Part shown: piece by piece, positions 1 to 10,447 of the stretch
Position numbering within the stretch: the stretch's first letter is position 1
Layout: every line of letters begins with the position of its first letter
Assembly: GCF_014205255.1 (NCBI RefSeq)
Contig: NZ_JACHNE010000001.1
Coordinates: 6,634,001-6,698,000, forward strand
DNA: 64,000 bases
Origin: Streptomyces caelestis
GTDB lineage: Bacteria; Actinomycetota; Actinomycetes; Streptomycetales; Streptomycetaceae
Direction of reading: 5' to 3'
Position numbers and translations under genes: made by a program
Notes under the pieces: generated by a model
The model's database searches: none
Told to the model about the DNA's origin: nothing
The model's input: only the letters and a program-made list of their open reading frames with translations

Positions 1-90
1 CTGGCCGACCTGGTGCGGACGGTACCGGCCCAGCGCCGGGAAGAGCAGTCCGAGCCCTTGCCGCTGGAGACGGTCGGCCACACGGGCTGA
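1..90 (+). CDS. C-terminal end of an unidentified protein (partial)
   Basis: Frame 1 is open from the window edge to a TGA at 88-90 and gives the last 29 residues of a protein, ending ETVGHTG. Codon third positions are GC-rich, as in the neighbouring genes, so this is probably the tail of a real rightward gene that converges on the GAF gene. The fragment is too short, hydrophilic and uncharacteristic to assign a family. Confidence 0.45.
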   Translation: MADLVRTVPAQRREEQSEPLPLETVGHTG

Positions 91-184
91 AACTCGCAGG
101 GAGCCGCCGACACAGCGTCGTGCCCGCGGCTCCCCCACCATGCATCAAGGGGCCCGGTGGTAGCCGGCCGCCCCTCACACGTGC

Positions 185-766
185 TCAGATCCCGCCCTTG
201 CGTTCCATTTCGGCGATGCGGTCCATCAGTTGCTGCGCCATCGACTTGATGGTCTCCAGGCCCGCTCGTCCCCATGGACGGGTGTCGGTGTCCACGACGC
301 AGATCGTCCCCAGGGCCATCCCGGTCTGCTGGTCGATCAGCGGCGCGCCCATGTAGGAGCGGATGCCGATCTCGTCGACGACCGGATTCCCGGCGAACCG
401 CGGATAGTCGCAGACGTCCTCCAGTACCAGTGCCTTGCGCCGTACGACGACGTGCGGGCAGTAGCCGTGGTCACGGGCCATCACCCGGCCCACCTGCGGC
501 CCCGGCTGCAGCTCCATACCGGGCCGGCCGGCCGCGTAGAGGCCGGCGAAGTACTGGCGGTTCTCGTCGATGAAGTTGACCATCGAGAACGGTGCGTTGG
601 TGACGCGCGCCAGGTCGGCGGCGAAGTCGTCGAACTCCTCGACCGGGCCGTCCCCGATGCCGATGTCGCGCAGCCTGGCGACGCGGGCGGGGGCGTCCCT
701 GTCCTCGGGGGTCAACAGCAGGTGGGAGGTCGGGTCGTACTGGCTGTAGGGAACCGGGGTGGACAT
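185..766 (-). CDS. GAF-domain protein, last gene of the conservon
   Basis: 193 aa. Residues about 35-185 form a single GAF domain of the type that aligns with the N-terminal GAF of phytochrome-like kinases (motifs NFIDENRQYFAG, DHGYCPHVVVRRKALVLEDV, GIRSYMGAPLI and ALGTICVVDTD). There is no kinase, cyclase or DNA-binding domain, so it is probably a cytosolic small-molecule sensor or partner protein. The ATG at 766 is preceded by GGAG seven bases upstream. It starts 31 bp after cvnD on the same strand and is therefore likely cotranscribed with cvnABCD. A fifth, variable gene after cvnD is a known trait of conservons. The ligand cannot be read from sequence. Confidence 0.85.
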   Translation of the reverse strand: MSTPVPYSQYDPTSHLLLTPEDRDAPARVARLRDIGIGDGPVEEFDDFAADLARVTNAPFSMVNFIDENRQYFAGLYAAGRPGMELQPGPQVGRVMARDHGYCPHVVVRRKALVLEDVCDYPRFAGNPVVDEIGIRSYMGAPLIDQQTGMALGTICVVDTDTRPWGRAGLETIKSMAQQLMDRIAEMERKGGI

Positions 767-797
767 GCAGGCTCCAATCGGCCGCGCTGAGTGTGTG

Positions 798-1400
798 TCA
801 GCGCAGCGGGTCAGGCTCCGCGGACGGTACGCCGGGAGTCGAGGTGAGCAAGTGCTGTACGAGTGAGATCAACACGCTGGTGCTGGAGGCGCACTGCCGC
901 GCGTCGCACATCACGACGGGGACGTCGGGCTTGAGGGCGAGGGCCGCGCGGACCTCGTCGGGCGTGTAGTGATAGGCGCCGTCGAACTCGTTGACTCCCA
1001 CGACGAAACCGATGCCGCGACGTTCGAAGAAGTCGACGGCCGCGAAGCAGTGTTCCAGCCGGCGTGTGTCGGCGAGGACCACGGCGCCCAGAGCCCCGTT
1101 GGACAACTCGTCCCACATGAACCAGAACCGTTCCTGTCCGGGCGTTCCGAACAGGTACAGGATGTGTTGATCGTCCAGGGTGATGCGACCGAAGTCCATC
1201 GCCACGGTGGTGGTCGACTTGTCCTCGATGCCGACCAGGCTGTCCGTGCGGGCACTGACCTGAGTCAGCAGTTCCTCGGTACTCAACGGCTCGATCTCGC
1301 TGACTGCTCCTACGAAGGTGGTCTTGCCCACCCCGAAGCCTCCGGCAATGAGGATCTTCAAGGCGGTACGGAAGGGGTCAGAGCCGCTTACGAAGGCCAT
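798..1400 (-). CDS. cvnD: CvnD-type small GTPase (conservon)
   Basis: 200 aa Ras-like GTPase of the actinobacterial CvnD group. The P-loop is GGFGVGKTTFVG (about residues 20-31). The switch II region LFGTPGQERFWF and the G4-like NEFD are present. These proteins are thought to act with a membrane kinase-like protein (CvnA), a roadblock protein (CvnB) and a DUF742 protein (CvnC) in a G-protein-like signalling complex at the membrane. The start overlaps the end of cvnC by 23 bp, which implies translational coupling. All catalytic loops look intact. Confidence 0.93.
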   Translation of the reverse strand: MAFVSGSDPFRTALKILIAGGFGVGKTTFVGAVSEIEPLSTEELLTQVSARTDSLVGIEDKSTTTVAMDFGRITLDDQHILYLFGTPGQERFWFMWDELSNGALGAVVLADTRRLEHCFAAVDFFERRGIGFVVGVNEFDGAYHYTPDEVRAALALKPDVPVVMCDARQCASSTSVLISLVQHLLTSTPGVPSAEPDPLR

Positions 1401-1755
1401 GCAGCACCGCCTCCAGGAGATTTCGGTCGGTTGGGGAGCCCGCCCTCATGACGTGCGGCGCCCGCGTGGTGAGCGCGTCGTGCTGCACGAGGTCGGACAG
1501 GAGAACTTTGGTGATGACGGCCGGCAGCCGCATGTGAGCGGCTACCTCGGCAACCGACAGGGGGACACCGCACAGGTCCAGGACCTGCTCGTAGTCGGGG
1601 CCCAAGTAGGCGTTCGGCCGGATGCCGGTGGCCACCACTTGGGTGAGCAGGTCGAAGTGCGCCGAGGGACGGGTGCGACCGTTGCTGACGGTGTACGGGC
1701 GTACCAACCGCCCGGCCTCGTCGTCGAGCCACGCCTCGTCCTGCGCGTCCGTCAT
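1378..1755 (-). CDS. cvnC: CvnC, DUF742 protein
   Basis: 125 aa, the usual length for DUF742 proteins. It shows the family pattern: an acidic N-terminus, then VRPYTVSNGRTRP, then a winged-helix-like part (LCGVPLSVAEVAAHMRLPAVITKVLLSDLV) and LLEAVLHGLRKRL at the end. The C-terminal part resembles a DNA-binding fold, but the family role is as third member of the conservon complex. Start ATG at 1755 lies 2 bp after the cvnB stop, and its end overlaps cvnD by 23 bp. Confidence 0.92.
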   Translation of the reverse strand: MTDAQDEAWLDDEAGRLVRPYTVSNGRTRPSAHFDLLTQVVATGIRPNAYLGPDYEQVLDLCGVPLSVAEVAAHMRLPAVITKVLLSDLVQHDALTTRAPHVMRAGSPTDRNLLEAVLHGLRKRL

Positions 1756-1757
1756 CC

Positions 1758-2195
1758 TCAGCGCCTCGGATCATGGGCCGCGGCGGCCGCCTGTTGCCGG
1801 GCCGGGGTGGCGAGATACGTGCGGACACTCTTGACCAGCTTGGCCATCTCGTAGCCGAGCACGGCCGCGTCGGCCTCCCGCCCGGCCAGGACCGCCAGAC
1901 AGGCCCCGGAGCCCGCCGCGCACACGAACAGCAGTGCGGTGTCCAGCTCTACGACCACCTGACGCACGTCCGCGCCATCGGCGAACCGCATGCCTGCGCT
2001 GCGCGCGAGGGAGTGCAGACCGGATGCCACGGCCGCCAGGTGTTCTGCTTCGTCGATGGTCTCCAGCCCGTCGAATGCCTTCGCCAGTCCGTCCGAGGAC
2101 AGCAACAGTGCGCTGCGGGCGTGGGGGACCCTTTGGACGAGCCCGGTCAGGAGCCAGTCGAGATTCTGGTTCTGGACGGTAGGCATGTCGCTCAC
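1758..2195 (-). CDS. cvnB: CvnB, roadblock/LC7-domain protein
   Basis: 145 aa roadblock/LC7 domain covering most of the protein (LDWLLTGLVQRVPHARSALLLSSDGL, then alternating helices and strands to VLGYEMAKLVKSVRTYL). Roadblock proteins such as MglB bind and regulate small GTPases, so the likely partner is CvnD. A GTG at 2195 is chosen because AGGAG lies 12 bases upstream. The ATG at 2186 would put that site 21 bases away. It sits 41 bp downstream of cvnA and 2 bp upstream of cvnC. Confidence 0.92.
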   Translation of the reverse strand: MSDMPTVQNQNLDWLLTGLVQRVPHARSALLLSSDGLAKAFDGLETIDEAEHLAAVASGLHSLARSAGMRFADGADVRQVVVELDTALLFVCAAGSGACLAVLAGREADAAVLGYEMAKLVKSVRTYLATPARQQAAAAAHDPRR

Positions 2196-2236
2196 GGTGG
2201 CGTTCTTCTCCTCGGGGGTGGTGTGAAGTCTGCGGG

Positions 2237-4006
2237 TCAGCGAGAGCTTTCAGCGGAACTGTCATCGGGTTCGTTCTCGGCGAGACCGAATCCTCGCTGG
2301 AACGTGGCCATCAGCCCTGGATCGTGCTCCACCTCTTGTTCGTTCCCCCTGTGCATGCCGGGAGCGTCCCGGAGCTGCGGCACGAGGTGCTCCTGCGCGT
2401 TGCGCTGCGGCAGCGGCGGCCGCTCGTCGTCGGCCGGCCCGCTGGTGTGCGAGGTCCCCCGGTCGTACGGCTGCGCGGCCTCCACGGGCCCTGCGTGCCG
2501 CGACGCCATGGGCATTGGCGCGGCTTGGCGCAGCGGCTGTGCCGTGGGCGGCGGCGCCGCCGGGCGGGCGGCCGGCTGTGCCGCGGGCGGCGGCGCCACG
2601 GGGCGGGCGGCCGGCTGTGCCGCGGGCGGCGGCGCCACGGGGCGGGCGGCCTGCTGCGCCGCGGGCGGCGGGCCCACGGGCTGGGCGGCCGACTGTGGCG
2701 CGGCGGCAGCCTGAACCGGCCGGGCCATGTCGGCAGCCTGGTGCGGTGCCTCCTCCGGTTCGTCACCGACCAGTCCGCGCGGAATGATCAAGATGGCCTG
2801 GATGCCGCCGAAGATGTTGTTCTGCAGCCGGACCGCGAGGCCATGGCGGCGGGCCAGCGCGGAAACCACGTACAACCCGATTCGGCCGTCCGCGAGCAGC
2901 TTGCCGATGTCGATACGGTCCGGCTCGGCGAGCAACTGGTTGTACCGGTCCTGCTCCTCCAGCGGCATGCCGAGACCGCGATCCTCGACCTCGACCGCCA
3001 ACCCCGCGGCCACCCGCTGGGAACGCAGCAGTACCTGGGTGTGCGGATCCGAGAAGGCCGTGGCGTTCTCGACCAGTTCGGCGAGCAGGTGGATGACGTC
3101 GGCGACGGCGTGACCGCGTACCGTCCCCTCGATCGGCGGCACCAGTTTGACCCGGGAGTAGTCCTCGACCTCGGCGATCGATGAACGCAGTACCTCGGTC
3201 AAGGTCACCGGGCGGGTCCACTGGCGGCGGGAGACGGAGCCGCCGAGCACGGCGACGTTCTCCGCGTGCCGCCGGATGCGGGTGGCGAGGTGGTCCACGT
3301 GGAAAAGGCCCTTGAGCAGGTCCGGGTCCTCAACCTCGTTCTCGAGCCGGTCGAGCATGCTGATCGCACGGTGGACAAGGGACTGCAGCCGCCGGGCGAG
3401 GTTGACGAAGACCTCGACCCTCTCCTTGCTGTCCTGCCCGCCGTCCTCGGAGGGCTTCGCGGCCGTCGCGGCGTGCGCGCCCTGTGCGGTGACCGTCTTG
3501 GTCTGCCACAGCAAGACGTTGATCTCGTAGGCCAGACGACCGTGTACGTCGCCCTCGGGCGGGGCGTGATGGGTGAACGAAGGCTGCTCGATGCTCTCCC
3601 CCCGGCCCAGTCTCTCCAGCAGGTCCTGGAGTTCCGTCTGTCCCGCGGCGACCGCGCGGCGCAGTACCTCGTACTGCCGCAGTGCCCTGCGGGCCTCGGT
3701 GCGGCCGGCGAACACGGCCCCGACCAGAACGCCCGTGCCGAGTACGGCGCCCGTGGTGAGCACGCCCCAGGTGGCGGCGTCGGCGGCGCCGGTCTGAGCA
3801 AGCAGTACGTAGATGATCAGGGCCGCCGCGAGAACTGCCATGAGGACAGCGGGCCACAGTGCCAGGCGTACCGAGCGGGACCGGGTGACCGCAGCGGTTG
3901 GCTGATTCTGGACTGTCCGCCTGGCGTGCCTGTTGCGCGCCGGGCCCGCCGCGGTCGTTGTTCGACCGGCGTCCGAGCGCGCTGTGAATGTCGGGGAATC
4001 GGGCAT
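2237..4006 (-). CDS. cvnA: CvnA, membrane sensor kinase-like protein of the conservon
   Basis: 589 aa. Two adjacent membrane segments lie near residues 33-54 and 60-82. A linker follows, then a nitrate/lipid-sensor-like helical region, then a histidine-kinase-type ATPase domain with N box ELVENATAFSDP, G1 box EDRGLGM and G2 box GRIGLYVVSALARRHGL. No clear phosphoacceptor H-box is seen, as in other CvnA proteins, so ATP binding rather than classical phosphorelay is likely. The last about 170 residues are Pro/Ala-rich and include four 13-residue repeats. The ATG at 4006 has GAGAGGA about 5 bases upstream, so the longer frame from 4054 is not used. First gene of the conservon operon. Confidence 0.92.
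   Translation of the reverse strand: MPDSPTFTARSDAGRTTTAAGPARNRHARRTVQNQPTAAVTRSRSVRLALWPAVLMAVLAAALIIYVLLAQTGAADAATWGVLTTGAVLGTGVLVGAVFAGRTEARRALRQYEVLRRAVAAGQTELQDLLERLGRGESIEQPSFTHHAPPEGDVHGRLAYEINVLLWQTKTVTAQGAHAATAAKPSEDGGQDSKERVEVFVNLARRLQSLVHRAISMLDRLENEVEDPDLLKGLFHVDHLATRIRRHAENVAVLGGSVSRRQWTRPVTLTEVLRSSIAEVEDYSRVKLVPPIEGTVRGHAVADVIHLLAELVENATAFSDPHTQVLLRSQRVAAGLAVEVEDRGLGMPLEEQDRYNQLLAEPDRIDIGKLLADGRIGLYVVSALARRHGLAVRLQNNIFGGIQAILIIPRGLVGDEPEEAPHQAADMARPVQAAAAPQSAAQPVGPPPAAQQAARPVAPPPAAQPAARPVAPPPAAQPAARPAAPPPTAQPLRQAAPMPMASRHAGPVEAAQPYDRGTSHTSGPADDERPPLPQRNAQEHLVPQLRDAPGMHRGNEQEVEHDPGLMATFQRGFGLAENEPDDSSAESSR
2535..2690. repeat. 39-bp tandem repeat inside cvnA, four copies
   Basis: Four head-to-tail 39-bp units begin at 2535, 2574, 2613 and 2652. 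The second and third are essentially identical; the outer two have diverged. On the coding (minus) strand each unit encodes a 13-residue Pro/Ala block of the form AAQPAARPVAPPP in the CvnA tail. Thirteen codons keep the frame whatever the copy number, so length variation between strains is expected. Confidence 0.9.
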
Positions 4007-4299
4007 CGAAGTCCTCTCGATCAGCCAGTTCGGACACCTGGCGGCGCAGCGCAAACCAACCGTGAAATCGGTTTCGCGAAGGGAGGGTTATTCGGTCGGC
4101 CACCCTACGCCAGTCTCATCCATGTGGCGTAATCACATGGGTAGTCACTTGACCATAAAGGGGACTTACCGGACTGCTGAAACGATTACTCTGCCCTCGG
4201 CGTCGGCACGCCACATGGTGCTCGAGCAGAGCACCGGCCCGCGGAGCGCGACGGGATGCAGCCCAACCCGCGGAGTGCTCGAACGGCTACGGTCGGACC
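4007..4299. promoter_or_regulatory. Divergent promoter region between cvnA and the oxidase gene
   Basis: About 290 bp without a gene, more AT-rich than its surroundings. It holds an inverted repeat at 4121-4139 (CATGTG, 7-bp spacer, CACATG) between the two divergent starts, which could be an operator. No convincing -35/-10 pair was found, so promoter positions are not called. Confidence 0.45.
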
Positions 4300-5259
4300 A
4301 TGCCAACGAACGAGAGGATCGTCGTCCTGGGTGGCGGGGTCTCCGGACTCACGACGGGAGTCGTGCTGCTGGAGGCCGGGCTGTCCGTGCGGTTGGTCGC
4401 CGAGGAGATCCCCGCCCGTACATCACTCGTGGCCGGCGCGATCTGGGGTCCGCACCTTGTCGAGCCCTGGGCGGATGTCCGGGAATGGGGGCTCACGTCT
4501 CTCGACGCCTTCCGGCGTCTCGCCGAGGAAGGCAAGGCCGGTATCCGTATGGCAAACGGGATCATGGCGGCCCGGCAACCCTTCGAGGAACCACCGTGGA
4601 GCAAACTCCTCTCCGACTTTCGGGAGGCTGACGCCTCCGAGCTTCCTCACGGCTTCCTCTCCGGTCACCGTTTCACCGCCCCGGTCGTCGACATGCCGGT
4701 CTATCTCGACCATCTGCGGCGCCGTTTCCGCGATCTCGGCGGAAGGCTTGAGCAGCGCGTGATCTGCTCACTCGACGAGTTCGCTGGTGTGTCCGCCGTC
4801 GTCAACTGCGCCGGCATGGGCGCCGCCGCGCTGGCCGGCGATCTCACGTTGCGGCGAACGCGTGTACATCAGCTGGTGGTTGAGAATCCGGGCGTCACGG
4901 AGTTCTTCTCCGAGCTCACAGGACCGTCGTCCGTCCTCGTCCACTTCTATCCGCACGGGGACACAGTCGTTCTGGGCGGCAGTGCGACCGACGATGACGG
5001 TGGTGTGGCGGGAGACGCGGCCGCGGCGCACGGCATCGTCGAGCGTTGCGCCGCGGTCGAGCCGAGGCTGGCTGATGCCCGGGTCATCGAGCATCGAGTG
5101 GACGTCCGGCCGACGCGCTTCGAGGTGCGGGTCGAGTTCGATCACCGTGAAGACGGCATCCCTGTGATTCACAACTACGGGCACGGTGGAGCCGGAGTGA
5201 CGCTGTCGTGGGGTTGCGCGCGGGAGGTCGCGCAGTTGCTCGCCGAGGGGCTTTGGTGA
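4300..5259 (+). CDS. D-amino-acid oxidase-like FAD enzyme
   Basis: 319 aa. The N-terminal dinucleotide-binding motif IVVLGGGVSGLTTGVVLLEAG binds FAD. The C-terminal NYGHGGAGVTLSWGCA is the DAO family signature, and the Arg of VRPTRFEVR sits where DAO enzymes hold the substrate carboxylate. The expected reaction is oxidative deamination of D-amino acids to 2-oxo acids with H2O2 and ammonia, in the cytosol. D-aspartate oxidase is a close alternative that cannot be excluded. The ATG at 4300 has only a weak ribosome site. It is monocistronic, divergent from the conservon and convergent with murA2. Confidence 0.85.
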   Translation: MPTNERIVVLGGGVSGLTTGVVLLEAGLSVRLVAEEIPARTSLVAGAIWGPHLVEPWADVREWGLTSLDAFRRLAEEGKAGIRMANGIMAARQPFEEPPWSKLLSDFREADASELPHGFLSGHRFTAPVVDMPVYLDHLRRRFRDLGGRLEQRVICSLDEFAGVSAVVNCAGMGAAALAGDLTLRRTRVHQLVVENPGVTEFFSELTGPSSVLVHFYPHGDTVVLGGSATDDDGGVAGDAAAAHGIVERCAAVEPRLADARVIEHRVDVRPTRFEVRVEFDHREDGIPVIHNYGHGGAGVTLSWGCAREVAQLLAEGLW

Positions 5260-5404
5260 CGCTGACCGTGCCGCGGAGCTCGCCGCGTCACGACAACGTC
5301 GCGGCGGCCGGCCGGGTGATGGAATTCCCAGAGAAGTCCCACCGCCGCGCTCCTTCCAGACCCGCGTCAGGGCAGGGCGGACGGGGCGCGGCGGCATCAG
5401 GCGT

Positions 5405-6934
5405 TCAGATGTCCCGGAACGTCTCGATCTGTGCCCCGATCGAGTTCAGCCGCTCGGCCAGGTCCTCGTAACCCCGGTTGATGACATACACGTTGCGCAG
5501 CACCGACGTGCCCTCGGCCGCCATCATCGCCAGGAGGACGACCACGGCGGGGCGCAGGGCGGGCGGGCACATCATCTCGGCGGCGCGCCAGCGGGTCGGG
5601 CCCTCCACCAGGACGCGGTGGGGGTCCAGCAACTGCAGCCGTCCGCCGAGGCGGTTGAGGTCCGTGAGGTAGATCGCGCGGTTGTCGTAGACCCAGTCGT
5701 GGATGAGGGTCTTGCCCTGGGCGACCGCCGCGATGGCCGCGAAGAACGGGACGTTGTCGATGTTCAGGCCGGGGAACGGCATGGGATGGATCTTGTCGAT
5801 CGGCGCCTCCAGCTTGGAGGGCCGGACGGTGAGGTCCACCAGCCGGGTGCGGCCGTTGTCGGCGAAGTACTCGGGCGTGCGGTCGTGGTCGAGGCCCATC
5901 TCCTCCAGGACCGCCAGTTCGATCTCCAGGAACTCGATCGGCACCCGACGCACCGTCAGCGCCGACTCGGTGACCACGGCCGCCGCGACGAGGCTCATCG
6001 CCTCGACCGGGTCCTCGGAGGGGGAGTAGTCCACGTCCACGTCGATGGTCGGCACGCCGTGCACGGTGAGCGTGGTGGTGCCGATGCCGTCGACCTTGAC
6101 GCCGAGGGCCTCCAGGAAGAAGCACAGGTCCTGGACCATGTAGTTGGAGGACGCGTTGCGGATGACGGTGATGCCGTCGTGCCGGGCGGCGGCGAGCAGC
6201 GCGTTCTCGGTCACCGTGTCGCCGCGCTCGGTCAGCACGATGGGGCGGTCGGGGCGGACCGAGCGGTCCACCACCGCGTGGTACTGGCCCTCGGTGGCGG
6301 CGATGTCGAGACCGAACCGGCGCAGGGCGATCATGTGCGGCTCGACGGTGCGCGTGCCGAGGTCGCAGCCGCCGGCGTAGGGCAGCTTGAAGTGGTCCAT
6401 GCGGTGCAGCAGCGGACCGAGGAACATGATGATGGAGCGGGTGCGGCGGGCCGCGTCCGCGTCGATCGACGCCAGGTCCAGCTCGCCCGACGGCACGATC
6501 TCCAGGTCGACGCCGTCGTTGATCCACCGGGTGCGGACGCCGATCGACCCCAGCACCTCCAGGAGGCGGTACACCTCCTCGATGCGGGCGACGCGGCGCA
6601 GCACCGTGCGCCCCTGGTTGAGCAGCGAGGCGCACAGCAGCGCGACACACGCGTTCTTGCTCGTCTTCACGTCGATGGCGCCGGAGAGACGGCGGCCACC
6701 GACCACCCGCAGGTGCATCGGACCGGCGTAGCCGAGGGACACGATCTCGCTGTCGAGGGCCTCCCCGATGCGCGCGATCATCTCAAGGCTGATGTTCTGG
6801 TTGCCGCGCTCGATCCGGTTCACGGCGCTCTGGCTTGTTCCGAGGGCCTCGGCCAGCTGCGACTGCGTCCAGCCCCGGTGCTGCCGGGCGTCACGGATGA
6901 GCTTGCCGATGCGTACGAGGTAGTCGTCTGCCAT
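5405..6934 (-). CDS. murA2: MurA-type UDP-GlcNAc enolpyruvyl transferase with N-terminal HTH
   Basis: 509 aa. Residues about 1-65 are a Cro/CI-type HTH (RDARQHRGWTQSQLAEALGTSQSAVNRIERG). The rest is an EPSP-synthase/MurA fold with SKNACVALLCASLL near the start and GGCDLGTR at the place of the catalytic Cys loop. MurA enzymes add enolpyruvate to UDP-GlcNAc in peptidoglycan synthesis. Ordinary MurA proteins are about 420 aa and lack an HTH, so this is a fusion and may regulate as well as, or instead of, catalysing. The ATG at 6934 is chosen because the HTH begins there. No clear ribosome site is seen, and an operator-like dyad lies just upstream. Corresponds, from memory, to SCO5998. Confidence 0.9.
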   Translation of the reverse strand: MADDYLVRIGKLIRDARQHRGWTQSQLAEALGTSQSAVNRIERGNQNISLEMIARIGEALDSEIVSLGYAGPMHLRVVGGRRLSGAIDVKTSKNACVALLCASLLNQGRTVLRRVARIEEVYRLLEVLGSIGVRTRWINDGVDLEIVPSGELDLASIDADAARRTRSIIMFLGPLLHRMDHFKLPYAGGCDLGTRTVEPHMIALRRFGLDIAATEGQYHAVVDRSVRPDRPIVLTERGDTVTENALLAAARHDGITVIRNASSNYMVQDLCFFLEALGVKVDGIGTTTLTVHGVPTIDVDVDYSPSEDPVEAMSLVAAAVVTESALTVRRVPIEFLEIELAVLEEMGLDHDRTPEYFADNGRTRLVDLTVRPSKLEAPIDKIHPMPFPGLNIDNVPFFAAIAAVAQGKTLIHDWVYDNRAIYLTDLNRLGGRLQLLDPHRVLVEGPTRWRAAEMMCPPALRPAVVVLLAMMAAEGTSVLRNVYVINRGYEDLAERLNSIGAQIETFRDI

Positions 6935-6944
6935 GTGGTTGAGA

Positions 6945-6962
6945 TTATCTCGGATATGAGAT
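6945..6962. promoter_or_regulatory. Operator-like dyad just upstream of murA2
   Basis: TTATCTCG, five bases, GAGAT, placed 10 bp before the murA2 start codon. The same words with the same spacing occur at 7337-7354 before acnA, where the dyad is perfect. On the murA2 strand the core can also be read as GAGAT-A-ATCTC. A repressor here would block transcription start or translation of murA2. The HTH of MurA2 itself is a candidate binder (inference). Confidence 0.55.
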
Positions 6963-7018
6963 GGCGCCCGGCCAGAGCGTCCGTGCGGGTGACGGGAGGT
7001 CAATCCTCCCCGGTCGCC

Positions 7019-7219
7019 TCAGTGTCGGCGCGTCGTGCGCGTGCGCCGCCACCCGAAAGGTCCGGGCAAATCCATCGATGTCGTACGACGTCCCGTACTG
7101 CTGCGGGTGTAACGCGGGCCGTCCTTTCCGCCGCCGGTCGTGATGGACCAGGAGCGCTTGTTGATGTTCAGGCGCACCCCCGGAAGGATCCGGAAACTCT
7201 TGCGGAACGTGAGCGGCAT
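7019..7219 (-). CDS. DUF4236 small protein
   Basis: 66 aa. The start FRKSFRILPGVRLNINKRSWSI, a glycine-rich turn and a later RRTTSMDLPG match the DUF4236 pattern (a short beta-rich domain of unknown function). The ATG at 7219 has a clear AGGAG seven bases upstream, which rules out the longer frame. The Arg-rich tail is probably disordered. It lies alone on the minus strand between murA2 and the acnA promoter region. Confidence 0.75.
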   Translation of the reverse strand: MPLTFRKSFRILPGVRLNINKRSWSITTGGGKDGPRYTRSSTGRRTTSMDLPGPFGWRRTRTTRRH

Positions 7220-7309
7220 GCCTGTCTCCTCTCGTGGGGCGTGGCGTGGATACCTGGTTCGGATACCCCGGAGAGGGATGTGCATGACCGCATGGCGGAC
7301 GCCGGGGCA

Positions 7310-7364
7310 TGACCAACCGGCCTCGGTGTACTAGAGTTATCTCGACATCGAGATATCTGTCGAG
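7310..7364 (+). promoter_or_regulatory. Putative acnA promoter with overlapping operator dyads
   Basis: A possible -35 TGACCA (7310-7315) and -10 TAGAGT (7332-7337), 16 bp apart, are followed at the predicted start point by the perfect dyad TATCTCGACATCGAGATA (7338-7355). It is overlapped by a second inverted pair, CTCGACA (7341-7347) and TGTCGAG (7358-7364). A repressor bound there would sit on the transcription start. The first dyad shares sequence and spacing with the site before murA2. Confidence 0.6.
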
Positions 7365-7382
7365 GAGCACCGCAGCCGCCAC

Positions 7383-7416
7383 CTCGGTAAGGCTCACCTA
7401 ACTTAGCCATACCTTA
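7383..7416 (+). promoter_or_regulatory. Iron box (DmdR/IdeR-type) upstream of acnA
   Basis: Positions 7383-7401 match the actinobacterial iron box consensus (TTAGGTTAGGCTCACCTAA) at 16 of 19 bases by hand count. A weaker overlapping copy at 7398-7416 matches about 12 of 19. Such overlapping pairs are typical of sites bound by two dimers of the iron regulators DmdR1/IdeR. The site lies 70-100 bp before the acnA start, and aconitase carries a 4Fe-4S cluster, so iron control is biologically coherent. Confidence 0.65.
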
Positions 7417-7484
7417 GCGGATCGGTCGAGATGCCGTGGCGGCAGGATCGTGGTGGTACGCGCACATCAATGAAGGAGACTGTC

Positions 7485-10280
<2,796 letters not shown>

Positions 10281-10312
10281 GCGGACCGGCAAGGCAGTTC
10301 ACGGCAGTTCGA

Positions 10313-10346
10313 GGGCCGCGTTCCCGGGTGACCGGGGGCGCGGCCC
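10313..10346 (+). terminator. Terminator hairpin after acnA
   Basis: GGGCCGCG (10313-10320) pairs perfectly with CGCGGCCC (10339-10346) across an 18-base loop that can itself partly pair. It lies 32 bp after the acnA stop. There is no U-tract, as is common in Streptomyces. Confidence 0.65.
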
Positions 10347-10447
10347 GCGCCGTTGCCGCCAGGACGGGGCGGGCCGCCGGCACGGGTCATCGCCCGCGCT
10401 CAGGCTGAACACAGGGTTCCCCCAGCGGGCCGGGACAGGATCGGTAC

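Noticed and set aside
6945..7397. 150-codon minus-strand frame across the acnA promoter
   Set aside because: It overlaps the DUF4236 gene in another frame and the iron box, and has no recognisable domain or ribosome site.
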